Assembly: GCF_018687715.1 (NCBI RefSeq)
Contig: NC_056752.1
Span: forward strand, 37,642,001-37,706,000
DNA: 64,000 nt
Source: Carya illinoinensis
Taxonomy: Eukaryota > Streptophyta > Magnoliopsida > Fagales > Juglandaceae
Reading direction: 5' to 3'
Below, piece by piece: positions 1 to 10,584 of the stretch; positions within the stretch are counted from its first letter, which is position 1; the number at the start of each line of letters is the position of its first letter. The notes beneath the pieces are model-generated. The model saw nothing but the letters and a program-made list of their open reading frames with translations. It searched no databases and had not been told where the DNA came from. The position numbers and the translations under genes are program-made.

Positions 1-3
1 CCG

Positions 4-1638
4 CTACACCTCTACTGGTAAATCTGTATCCACGTCTACTGCACTATTCTCGCAAGGCAGTAAAGCATAGACCACGCCTCCATGCTCAACCTTATCTAAA
101 AACCTGGACATGGAAAGCAGGTTAGTATTATTGGCTACCGGGGTAGGAGTGAGTCCTTCCCGCCGGGGCGCTAACACAATCTTTTTCCCTTTGATGTTAA
201 GGGAATACGTATTCTTCCGTCCATCATGAACGACACTGCGATCATACTGCCAAGGTCGACCCAACAATACATGACACGCATCCATAGACACAACATCACA
301 CCAGGCATTATCGAAATATTTTCTACCAATTGAAAAAGACACGAGGCATCGCCTATCAACTGTTACCTCACTTCCTTTATTTAGCCATGACAATTTGTAT
401 GGCTTAGGATGACGGTCCGTCTTTAACTGCAATTTTTGGACAACCTCTTCGGACACTACATTCTCACAACTGCCGCTATCAATGATCATTTTGTAGACTT
501 TATCTGCAACTGTGCAGGTCGTATGAAAAATATTGGTTCTCAACCAATCGTCCCCTGAATCGCCCTTGGGAGTCAGTAGACTCTTGCGAACAACCAGAGT
601 TTTATGACCATCTCCATACATCACATCATCAATCTCATCATCATCATACATGGGCTCACCAATCTCCTCAGTCTCGTCTACCACGTTTTCCTCAATCAAC
701 AAATTTTTGCCATTTTGATTAGCAGGCTTTCTGCAATTAGTCGCCCTATGCCCCTGTTCACCACAACGAAAACATCTAATAGTAGGGTTAGAATTACCCT
801 GCGGGGGCTGCTGGACAGGACGGGAATCCTAAGGGTGAACTGGTCGACTATTTTGATCGCTCCTAATCACTGGTCTCCTGTTTTCCTATTTTTCAACAGC
901 AAGTGCACGCTGGTAGGCCTCCGAAACATTCCACAGTGAATGAAGGTTGAGGACATCTTGTAAGGGCTGGCGCAAACCCCCCAAATACCGCGCCACCATC
1001 TGCTCCTCCGTCTCAGATAAATTGTTCCGGGCGACCAATTGGTAAAACTCCTCCGTGTAATCATCGACTGATCGCGCGCCCTGCCTCAACGCATGAAGTT
1101 TCTGAAACAAGGTTTGCGTGTAGCCGAAGGGAAGGAAGTGACCCTTCATCTTCTTCTTCATCTTCTCCCAATCAGTGATCTTGGCATTGCCCTGCCTCTC
1201 TCGTGAACGTCGCAACTGCTCCCACCATGCAGATGCTCTGCCCTTGAGTTTGATGGCGATTAGTTTCACTTTCACACAATCGGAGACTTCCTTATAATCA
1301 AAAATACGCTCCACTTCATTAATCCAATCCACGAATCCCTCGGCCTGTAACGTACCAAAAAACTCGGGCAGATCGACTCGAAAACTGAGGTCTCCATGAC
1401 GCTCCTCCCGACCACGGTGCTTCCTGAATAGAGCACAATTGTGATATGGGTTTTCGAAAGTGGAATTAGAATCGTGATCAGAGGCCTCACGATCCTCGAA
1501 ATCCTGGGCCGCTAGGCGCTGGGTTAATTCTGCAACTTGCCTCTGCAAATCCTCAATCATCGCATCCTGAATGCTACGATCACGACGTTGGGCTTCCTCA
1601 TTCGGAACCTACCCACGATGACCACGACCACCAGCCAT
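4..1638 (-). pseudogene. gypsy gag-protease polyprotein, four in-frame TAG stops
   Basis: One continuous frame runs from ATG (1638-1636, peptide start MAGGRGHRG) to position 4. It encodes a retrotransposon gag domain (about 890-1500, with a [11 protein letters not shown] stretch), a CCHC zinc knuckle CFRCGEQGHRATNC near 720-770, and a retropepsin whose catalytic motif is IIDSGSCENVV near 470-500. The frame is broken only by TAG codons at 1609-1611, 886-888, 829-831 and 4-6. Each sits where a glutamine (CAG) would read naturally, so the copy looks inactivated by C-to-T changes. It would assemble virus-like particles and mature the polyprotein if intact. There is no frameshift in 545 codons. 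Family identity is secure; the element's exact lineage is not determined. Confidence 0.88.
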
Positions 1639-1672
1639 TGAAACTGGTGAAATTTTCCAAGAAGATGTTGAA

Positions 1673-1684
1673 GCTCTGATGCCA
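1673..1684 (-). other. Primer-binding site for initiator tRNA-Met
   Basis: On the minus strand the sequence is TGGCATCAGAGC, one base different from TGGTATCAGAGC, the usual plant PBS complementary to initiator tRNA-Met. It lies 35 bp upstream of the gag ATG, exactly where minus-strand cDNA priming of the gypsy element would occur, and marks the inner end of the 5' LTR. Confidence 0.8.
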
Positions 1685-1686
1685 AC

Positions 1687-2380
1687 TGACGCCGGACAGA
1701 ATAGCGATTATCCTGCAGGCTAGTTCGAACAGATGATTCACAGGAGAAAAAATCGCCCAAAACCAGAGAGAAAAGTTTCTAGGGTTTAACGGAATATTAT
1801 AAAATCAAGCAAAAAATGAAAATCAGTCCACAAGCCGGACTGTTATAGCCAAAAATCATGTTTATCCGAATTTTGCCAAAAATAGAAAAATCTCGAAAAT
1901 CACTCTAAATTAAAATTTGAAATAAAATAAGCAATATGCAAAAAATCTGGCCCAAATCAGATTTAAAATGACTTACTAACTGACAAGCGAAATATTACCA
2001 TAAATAGCAAAAAATAATAAAACTAGTGATTCGGAGGGGAAAACAGCAGAATTTGAGGTCGAAAAAAAGGCACATGGAGCAATGCTCATGTGCACAGCAT
2101 GTGCGCCAAAAAGAGCTTTCCGAATTGGGGTCTTATGTGTGATTCCGACACCCGTAGCCAAAGTTATGGCCAAAAGACTGAAACGCACTCAAAACGGCCC
2201 CAATGAGGAACATATCACAATCAATTCCCGCCTTTGCACTGATCTGCCAACTCATGGTATCTCAGCGCCATCAAGGTGCAATCTGACAGCTCATCATCAT
2301 CTGTCTCAGATCCCCCTGCATCAGATAGGCTCGACTGCTTACCGGGCATGCGAAATATGAGTAGTCAAGCGACCTGCCTG
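1687..2380 (-). repeat. Probable 5' LTR of the gypsy element
   Basis: AT-rich then mixed non-coding DNA directly outside the PBS. Its inner end on the minus strand reads GGCGTCA, compatible with a CA-terminated LTR. The outer end is not recognisable. No gene is seen in it. Confidence 0.5.
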
Positions 2381-2389
2381 CCTATTTGG

Positions 2390-2768
2390 GCATCAAGGAA
2401 GCTGGGCGGTCCCTTTCTCACCTATTGACTTCTTCAAAGGTGGCTAGGCCTCATGTTAAGGTTGAACTCATTTTGAGTCTTCAGAGGAGGTCGAGCAACA
2501 CATTAAGGCTGAACTCCCCTTAAGTTTTTAGAGAAGGTCGAGCTGCAAATAAAGGCCAGGCTCGCATAGAATCTTTGGTAGAGGTCGAGCGGCGCGTAAG
2601 CTAGACTCGCCTCATTGACCCTTGCGCTCGGCCAGAGGGAGTCAAGCGGCATGTAAGGCCAGGCTCGCCCACATACTCTGACGGAGGTCGAGTGACTCGT
2701 AAGCCTAGTTCGCCTTATTGACTTTCGTGCTTGGCAAGAGGGGGCCAAGTGGCATGTAAGGCCAAGTT
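2390..2768 (+). repeat. GC-rich minisatellite, left part
   Basis: Imperfect tandem units of about 47-54 bp, each with an AGAGGTCGAGCGGC-like head, a CATGTAAGGCCAGGCTCG-like body and a CCCAAATACTCTGACG-like tail. About seven units are seen before the hAT insertion at 2769; the array resumes at 6900. No protein-coding capacity. Confidence 0.75.
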
Positions 2769-3975
2769 TAGGAGTGGCAATATGTGATACAACCCATTAC
2801 CCCAACACGAACAAGAAACAATAAAAGTGGGTTAAGATTTAGCCTTAATGAGTTAATATCAAAATGGATTGACCCGTTAAGACACGATTGCTTAACGGGT
2901 CACTAACGTTATGACGCATTAAACAAATTAAATTTACCTTTATACCCTTGACCTAAAATTCAAAAAAACCCTAACACTTAAGTTCCTACTTCCTGAATCC
3001 TAATTCCTAACCCACACTGCCCCTCAGTTTTTTAGTTTTTTTTTCTCAACCTCTCAAATCTAATCTCGACTACTTCAAGTTCTCACTTCTCAACCCATAG
3101 CTTCTCACGTCTTCCCCCTCTTCGACTTTAACCTAGTAATGCGTCGATCACGGCGCCACACCCATCGCCCACGTAGTAGAGTCACGAACTCAAGAGTCCA
3201 TAACTATCCCACAGTGCCAGACTCATGCCTCGTCGCCCAAAACTCATGAGTAACTCGATAGGACCATAACCCATGCATTGGCACAGTCGGCCCAGAGCTC
3301 AAGTCTCTCTGTCTCAAACTCTCACAGTTGCCCAAGCCATCGGAGTCCTCCTCACACAAAGCACAGATTCACAGCGTCCCAACCTCCAGCCAGCAGTGCT
3401 TGCTATGCCACAGCCACACCTAGTGGCACACAGCACCACGCCCACGACTCATGGACCACGTCACGACTCTCAACTCTCGACTTCTCCTTCGCCCAGATCT
3501 ATCTCTATCCTAGGTTCTGATTCTCAAAGCAGCCTTTTTCTTTTCTTTTGATTTTGATTTTGATTTTTGTTCAATTAAAACTTTAGGAAAATCATGAAGT
3601 ACTGGAAGAAGAATTGTTAATAACATCTTACATATATATAATCTTTGTTGAATATGGGAATATGGAAAAATCATGTTGAATGGAAGAAGATTTTATCTCC
3701 GTCTCAGATTCATGACCATATCTATCTCTGTCTCAGATTCGTGAGTTACACTTACAAGCGGCATCCCTCTCCTCTTCTTCTAGATCTTCAATCTTTTCAA
3801 AGGTACTTAGATGATGATATGTGATTCTGTGTATGAACAATATCTGATTCAATGGGTTTTTGATTTCCTGCATAATAATTAGATGATAATATGTTGAATG
3901 CAATTGTTGTTATAATCTATTGAATGCATAATAATTAGATCTTCAATTGTTAATAATTTTGGAATCAATCAAGCA

Positions 3976-4110
3976 TCACTAATAGGAAAAGGCACCACCA
4001 TCCAAGTGAAATGAGTCACTAATAGGAAAAGGCACCACCATCCAAGTGAAATGAGTCACTAATAGGAAAAGGCACCAACATCACTAATAGGAAAAACATC
4101 ACTAATGGCA
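3976..4110 (+). repeat. 40-bp tandem repeat inside the hAT element
   Basis: Two exact 40-bp units (3976-4015, 4016-4055) starting TCACTAATAGGAAAAGGCAC, followed by two shortened units. It lies just upstream of the transposase reading frames and has no spacers or coding sense. Confidence 0.9.
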
Positions 4111-4276
4111 GTTTTCAGATTCATTTGTAATTCATATGATTCATGTGTTCTTGTTGTTTGTTGTTAGATGAGTGAGGTTGGAAGGTGAAAATTATGGTTT
4201 TATTGATTTGGACCCGTTAGACTCATAAAGTTTTCAAAATGAGGAAGCTAAAGTAAAATGAAGGAAACTGTCAAAC

Positions 4277-6207
4277 GTGTGGAGTATTTTTGAAACGGTT
4301 CATGATTCTGACAAACACAGTGATGGCAAGCCACAAGCTAGGTGCAAGATGTGTGGAATTACTTACATGGCAGTGAGCAAATATGAAACTGGAAATATAA
4401 AGCGTCATATTAACACATGCCCTAAGAGAAGTTCAAGAAATTTTGGTCAGTTGATGTTATCACAAAATAATTTGGTAAGCAATTCTAAATTTGACACTAA
4501 ACGATATAGAGAAAGGTTGTTAGCCACTATTGTGAAACATAAACTGCCTTTTCGATTTATTGAATATTCGGGTGTGAGATCTTTATTACAATATTTGTGT
4601 CCAAAAGTTCCAATTATTTTTAGGAATACTGCCAAATGATGATTTGGTTAAGATGTATCAGCGAGAAAAAAAATTAAATGCATATTAAATGATTCTCCTA
4701 GTAGAATTAGTTTGACATCTGACTTATGGACTTCTATAACCACTAATGGTTATATGTGCATTATAGCACATTTTTTGGATAAGAAATGGGTTCTACAAAA
4801 AAGAGTTTTAAACTTTTCTTTTATGCCACATCTACATAATGACATATTTTTGTCTAAAAAAATTTATAATTTGCTATATGAGTGGAGAATTCAACACAAG
4901 ATTTTTGCATTGATTTTATACAATATTTCTTCTAATGATGTTTCGGTGAAATTGTTAAGAAAATTGAATATTAAGAAAGCTCCTGTTTGTGATGGTGACT
5001 TCTTTCATCTTGGTTGTTGTGCTCAAATTCTGAATTTTGTGGTATAATATAGGTTAAAAGAGATTGATTATGCTATCCAAAAAATTTGTGAAAGAATCAA
5101 GTATGTTAAAAGATCACAGATAAGGAAAATAAATTTTTTAGATTCAACAAATTAAATGTTTTTTGATAACAAGAAATGGTTGAGACATGATATCCCCACT
5201 AGATGGAATTCTACTTATCTTATACTCGAGAGTGCTATTTTTTATCATTGTGCCTTTAGTCATTTGGAGTTGACTGATTCCAATTTTAAGCATCGTCCAT
5301 CGACATCTGAGTGGAAAAAAGTGGAGAAGATTAAAAGTTTATTGAGTGTTTTTTATGAAGTCACTTGTGACTTTTCTGGGACCAAATACCTACAGTCAAT
5401 CTGTACTTTCTAGCATTATTTTTTATTTATTTTACATTAAAGCAGCACTCTAAGGGTGAAGATGACTACATGAAGAAAATATATGAGAAAATGCTTGCTA
5501 AGTTTGAGAAATATTGGTCTAAGTTCAATGTGTTGTTGGCTATTGCAGTTATAATGGATCCTCGATACAAGCTTCATTTTGTTGATTTTTCTTATACAAA
5601 ACTTTATAGAAATTGTTCTATAGAGTATATGAATGTTTGGACCAAAATGATATTTCTTATCATGGAATATAATTCTTCTAGTGCACCCACATGTTTTATC
5701 ATGACTTCTAAAAGCACTGTTAGTGGAGTGAAAAGTAAGTCCTCATTTAATAAACAAGTATTTCAGGTAATATCAAATAATATTTTTTGTGTAATGATTT
5801 ATATTATATTATTGTTTCATATCACATATCATTAAGAAACAATTTTATTTATTTTTTGTGTACATGAATTTGATTAATTTAGACATGATGATCTTACTGT
5901 CCATTTGCAAAAAAATCAATTGGATCTTTACTTGGATTAATCTATGACAAATAGAAATGCAAAAATTGACATTCTTTCTTTTTGGAAAGGATATGTATTT
6001 CGTTATTCTGACCTTGCCAAAATGGCTCGTGACATTTTGAGTATTCTAGTTTCTACAGTTGCATCTGAATCTACTTTTAGTATTGGTGGGTGTATCATTG
6101 ATCAGTATAATAGTGCACTAAAAATAGGTATTGTTGAAGTATTAGTTTGTACAAGAGATTGTTTATATGACGATGAGCAAGGTAATATTATTGATCAGTT
6201 TAAATGA
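4277..6207 (+). pseudogene. hAT transposase (BED zinc finger, RICESLEEPER-like), broken
   Basis: Five ordered fragments make up one transposase. 4277-4639 holds a BED finger with CKMC and HINTC. 4712-5047 begins TSDLWTSITTNGYMC, a typical start of the RNase H-like catalytic part. 5156-5413 and 5470-5835 continue it (DPRYKLHFVDF block). 5944-6207 is the C-terminal dimerisation region with ARDILSILVSTVASESTFS. The fragments are separated by stops and frame changes, so no active enzyme can be made. If whole it would bind the terminal and subterminal repeats and excise the element. The order and motifs make the family call firm. Confidence 0.87.
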
Positions 6208-6899
6208 TTGTAATTTTTCAATACAATAATATTATTTGATATAAAACTTGACTGATACATTTTTTTTTAATAGAAACACAATAAGAAGTTAAATTCGATG
6301 AGTTAACCAAAGGTGTAATGGAGTTGGATATCAACAAGGGCAAGAATGACACGCCACCCCCTTCTGCAAGTTCTAAATTTGTTTAAATTTATGTTTTTAT
6401 GATCTTTGGGATTGTAACATTAATATGTTTAGAATGTGTATTGTTGTTATTATATTTGGGATATAATTTTAATATTTTACAATGTGTGGATCATAACAGT
6501 GTGTTTATGTTTGGTATTGTACTACCGTTGGGATAATAATGTTGGTATTTTTATTATTTGGATTATAATTTTGAGCTTGTAGTTAGCTTTTTTACTTTTT
6601 ATAACTATTATTTATATTTTAATATTTGTATAAAATCAATTAATCAGGTCAAAAAGTCAACCCATTAATGTAAACGGGTTGAAACAGGTCGTATTGTGTC
6701 GTGTCAACTTATTTTTATGTTTCTTAATGTGTATTAATGGGTTGTTTCATGTCAACCCGTTATCTTAAAGGGTCGTGTTAGGATTTAGGATTTTAACACG
6801 AAACCCTTAACGGGTCCTGTTCGTGTTACCTCATTAAGTAGAATGTACATGCCTTAACATGACACAAACACAACACATTAACACAATTTGCTACCCCTA

Positions 6900-7060
6900 G
6901 TTGGGCTTGTCCAAATACTCTGATGGAGGACGAGCAACGTATTTGGGCAAGCCTGACTAGGGCTGGCATTGTGACCCTAGCGCTTGACAAGAAGGGGGTC
7001 GAGCGGCATGTAAGGTTGGGCTCGCCCAAATACTCTAACGAAGGTTCGAGTACGTTGCAA
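6900..7060 (+). repeat. GC-rich minisatellite, right part
   Basis: Continuation of the array interrupted by the hAT element: the same AGGTCGAGC...GTAAGG...CTCGCCCAAATACTC unit recurs (for example 6988-7040), in register with the left part. No gene. Confidence 0.72.
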
Positions 7061-7179
7061 AAATCAAACCAGTTAGTGTAAATAATCACTGAAGTTTGCA
7101 AACCTGATCTGTCTGGCTGATGTGCAGTGAAGATGCTTATCTGTCTAAGCTGTCTGGCTATAGTGTTATCTATCGCAAG

Positions 7180-8290
7180 AGATGTCGTCCTCTAAGTAGT
7201 GTCGAGTAGTCTAAGGACTAAACCCGCACTCTGCCGAGGGAGGGGTGAGGGTGCTTCAAACCACACCGTCCCCTTTAGGCCCTATGGGGAGGTAATTAGC
7301 CCTTCGCCGTGATGAGACGGAGTAATGTTTGGGCAACCTCGGGCTTAGACCCATTCTTCTACGTAGGGGAGGTCAGGCTATTTGGGGACTAATCATGCCT
7401 ATTGACCCTCGCATGGAGGTAGTCTATTTGGGCAATGTGTCTGACTGGATCTGCTCCCGTCCATTGATATCACATTGAAGGAAGGTGAGGGCCGGGTCGG
7501 TGTCATGCCCACTCTTCGTCATGGCAGGAAGTAGTAATGTCCGGGCAGCCTCGGGACTGGTCCCACTCTCCTCGGTGGGGGAGGTCGGACTAGCCCGGGA
7601 CCTGCTTGTTGACCCTCACGTGGATATAGTCTGTTTGGGTAGTGTGTCTGATTGGACACACTCCCGCCTATTGACGACCACGAGGAAAGTAAGTTGTTGG
7701 GCAGTTGAGGATTGCCCGCACTCTGTCGTGGGAGGGATCAAGGAACCATAGGTATTTCACCTATCCCTTTGGTATCCCACGAGGGAGGTAATTAGTTGAC
7801 GGCCTTAGAGTCAAATTACTCTTCATCATGGCGAGACGGGGTAATGTTCAGGCAGCCTCAGGGCTGGTCCCGCTCTCCTCTGCTGGGGAGGCCGGGTTTG
7901 TCCGGGGTTAGTCCCATCTGTTGACCCTCACGTGGAGGTAGTCCGTTCGGGCAATGTGTGTGACTAGACCAACTCTAGTTCATTGATACTATAGAGAAGG
8001 TAGGTGAAGGATGGGCCGGTGTCATGCCCACTCTTCGTTGCTGTAGGACGGGGTAATGTTCTGGCTGCCTTAGGGCCTAATCCGGTCTCCCACTGAGAGG
8101 GTCGAGATGGCTTCTGGCTCATCTCACCCTTTGGTACCTCATGGGGAGGTAATCTGTTCAGGCAGTCCCAGACTGGACCCGCCCTAGTCGGTTGACATCC
8201 CAAGAAAGGTAAATTTCGGGCAACCTAGGGCTGAACCCGCACTCCTTCGCAAGAGGAATAAAGCATTATGCTACCTATAGGCTCTTCCAG
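7180..8290 (+). repeat. Long-unit GC-rich tandem repeat
   Basis: A block resembling GGTAATGTTCGGGCAGCCTC recurs near 7322, 7530, 7838 and 8048. A second block resembling TTGACCCTCACGTGGAGGTA recurs near 7399, 7610 and 7921. Spacing alternates around 210 and 305 bp, so this is a diverged higher-order tandem array, probably the repeat-rich interior of a non-autonomous element. The ORFs in it are chance. Confidence 0.7.
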
Positions 8291-9201
8291 TGAGCTTACT
8301 GCGTACGCAGGCACGCACTAAGTGCACTGTGCACATGGTTGACATGTGGGGAGTCTCCATCGGAGGTAGGTGGTCGGGGACCACTCCCATGGTGAATCAA
8401 CGAACTGGAGATGGTCTCGTGTGCGGTGTGCTCTCGCATGCCTCTCGTGTGTTCTCTTCCTTGCCATGGGCAGCCCTCCGACCATGGATGTGGTAGACGA
8501 CTGCACCTGCGTCAACAGAATGTGCTAGAGGACCAAGGTGTAGTTGTTGGCGTGCTCGTTGGTCCCTTGGTCATTGGGCGCACATTGCATGGCAATGTGG
8601 TTCACAACTGTGAGTGCGACCCTGCGAGCAGGGGCCACTGCGTACCAGACAGAACCTTCAGCGGCCCACAAGGTGGCTACTGACAGGTTTACCTTGCTTA
8701 CAGTTGGCTGCCTTGAGCTCCTGTCGTAGTGCGGGGGCGTGCCCACACTGTGCATGCCATGCACAGTTGGGACGTAATGGCCCTGCAGGCATTGTGCACT
8801 TAAGTGCATGCCATGCACAGTCGGGACGTAATGCCCCTGCAGGCACTTGCTCACTATGCATGTGCGTGCTCCCAGTACATACTAGTGAATGGTATTTATG
8901 CATACTTAAAAGCAGTTCAAATAGCGGGCACTTTTTAAGCTCAAGTGGCTGGGGAGTTTGGGCTTCCGGCTTACATGTTGTGCATACAAAGTGCAATATG
9001 CTCAACTGATTGGGCAAGGGAAGGCTCACGCTATCCTTTTTCGCAACAAAACTTTTCATTAAAAAAAAAGAAGTGAGAGGGCTGAGAATACTTATCTGGA
9101 GAGCTTCGTTTGTTCCTTCGGAGATTATTGAGCGCGCCGAGAAATTATCCTTCTTTTGCTTTCGATGTAAAAAGTAACTCGATCTCATAGAGGGGGCCAA
9201 C
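8291..9201. other. GC-rich transposon-like non-coding region
   Basis: No recognisable gene. It contains the palindrome-rich repeat at 8751-8850 and ends in a purine-rich AGAGGGGG tract (9189-9196) just before an LTR-like start, which suggests it is the interior of a non-autonomous LTR element. Confidence 0.45.
8751..8850. repeat. 54-bp direct repeat with palindromic core
   Basis: Two copies start at 8751 and 8805. Each begins with TGCATGCCATGCACAG, which is nearly self-complementary, and continues through GGGACGTAATG and CCCTGCAGGCA. Confidence 0.85.
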
Positions 9202-9826
9202 TGTTGATTTCATTTTTTGGTCAACAGGTTGGAAGGGGAGAAGGATCCCTCCCTATCACTAAGGTGGTGTTGGGTCTGGATGCATGCTGTATGAGTCCCT
9301 GGTGCATTGGGCCTAGATCGGTGCTATGTGGTCCTCCAACTGATCCAGTGCGGCTATATGGTGTCAGTGCATATCCATGGTGGTGAACAGTAGATAAACG
9401 CAGGGGAAATAGAGAAAGATAGACACGCATATTTATGTGATTTAGCACTGGGCCTACATCTATGGGGGCTTGGAGATAGGAGAATCTACTATAATAAGCT
9501 TGATTTACAGTCTCTCATGGTTTCTCATCCTCTTATACAATAGATCTTTCTTCCTGGTCTTGACTCCATAGCTGGAACCCTTGTTTGGAGGTTGAAGAAA
9601 CATTCTCGAGAAGCCTTGGCCCTAAAACCTAGCAAAAAGTCTAACTGAAGGCCCCCCTGAAGTCGTAAGTCCCTTGCCTTTTATCTCCTACCTTCTCTTA
9701 CTTTATGTCACATTACCCCCCTTTATGTCCCCTCCCATTTTCTCTCTTTTTTTCTCTAGTGATGACCTTTTGATGGGCTGACCCTTAAGAATTCTTTTGG
9801 GCCATGTGACAAAACTCCCCCTAACA
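9202..9826 (+). repeat. Candidate 3' LTR
   Basis: The segment starts TGTTGATTTC and ends CCCCTAACA, giving a short TGTT/AACA inverted terminus. It follows a polypurine-like tract. The interior has the CACGCATATTTATGTGATTTAG-type block often seen in plant LTRs. No partner LTR lies in the window, so the boundaries are tentative. Confidence 0.45.
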
Positions 9827-10101
9827 ATTAGTTGAGAAAATTTGTAATGATTAGTTTGAAAGTATTTGTACTTAAGTGATATTTGAGAAGAAAACGAGAT
9901 GTGATGAAATCAAAATTATTTCCAAAGAACCCTAAGGATCAATACCAACAATTTTTATGGCTTTGATTATTAAACTTATAATTATTTCTAAGAAGAGTAA
10001 TACTAAATAGAATGTGTAAGTTTTTTATATTCTTTTTGAAAAAAATAGGGTTTACTACTAAAAAATGGAAAATACTATTATGCTCTCTATTTTGTACCAC
10101 T
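9827..10101. other. Intergenic, no feature seen
   Basis: AT-rich DNA without a credible open frame, repeat or motif. Confidence 0.5.
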
Positions 10102-10103
10102 TA

Positions 10104-10443
10104 GGGCTTGTTTGGAAATAAATCTCATCCCAAATTCTCATCTCATGTCCTTTCTGAACATAATTCAAATATAAAATTTATAAATTAATCATTATAATTT
10201 TTCTAAACTTTCAAATAAGAAATAAAAAATAATTTAACTTTTTCAAATCCTCAAACAAAAATAATATTATAAAATTGTATTCCAACAATATTTTAATTTT
10301 GTAATAATTTTATTTAACTTTTTCTCTTTTCTTTCTCAAAACCTAAAAAAAAATATTCAAATCAAACTATCTCATTACTATTCACAAACTATCTTATTAC
10401 TATTTATAAAATTCTCATCTCATCTCACTCTTCAAACAGCCCT
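10104..10443. mobile_element. PIF/Harbinger (Tourist-like) MITE
   Basis: Ends GGGCTTGTTTGGA and, reversed, AGGGCTGTTTGAAGA form imperfect inverted repeats, with GAGATGAGATGAG-type subterminal DNA and an AT-rich, non-coding middle. Flanking trinucleotides are TTA and TGA, close to the TNA duplication of this superfamily. The LINE target duplication starts 3 bp further on. Confidence 0.7.
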
Positions 10444-10584
10444 GACTATGCCTCATTGATTTTTTTTTTTTTAAATACTGATCTCATTAAACATGAAATA
10501 AAGGGATACAACTCTCTATGGTCCAAAGTGACATAGAATTACTCGCCTACATCATCTCTCTGTGTACAATATGGAAAACACAGC

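Larger units (their letters stand above)
1..2380 (-). mobile_element. Ty3/gypsy LTR retrotransposon, 5' portion, decayed
   Basis: Read on the minus strand this is LTR-like DNA, a primer-binding site, gag, a zinc knuckle and an aspartic protease, in the order expected for a gypsy element. Reverse transcriptase and integrase would lie beyond position 1 and are not in the window. The right edge of the LTR (about 2210-2380) could not be fixed because no TG/CA terminus or second LTR was found. Confidence 0.85.
2769..6899 (+). mobile_element. hAT-superfamily DNA transposon, complete ends
   Basis: The left terminus reads TAGGAGTGGCAA and the right terminus, reversed, TAGGGGTAGCAAA, giving imperfect terminal inverted repeats. 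The flanking 8-mers are gccaagtt (2761-2768) and gttgggct (6900-6907). They differ only by transitions, and both derive from gccaggct, the sequence at the same place in neighbouring minisatellite units, so an 8-bp target duplication typical of hAT is supported. Subterminal regions are rich in AACGGGT/ACCCGTT motifs. Internally it carries a degenerate BED-finger/hAT-dimerisation transposase. Confidence 0.88.

Noticed and set aside
3976..4110. CRISPR-like repeat array
   Set aside because: The 40-bp units are contiguous, without spacers, inside a plant hAT transposon.
8525..9200. Several overlapping ORFs of 90-180 codons on both strands
   Set aside because: GC-rich repeat DNA with few stops; the peptides repeat with the DNA unit and match no family.
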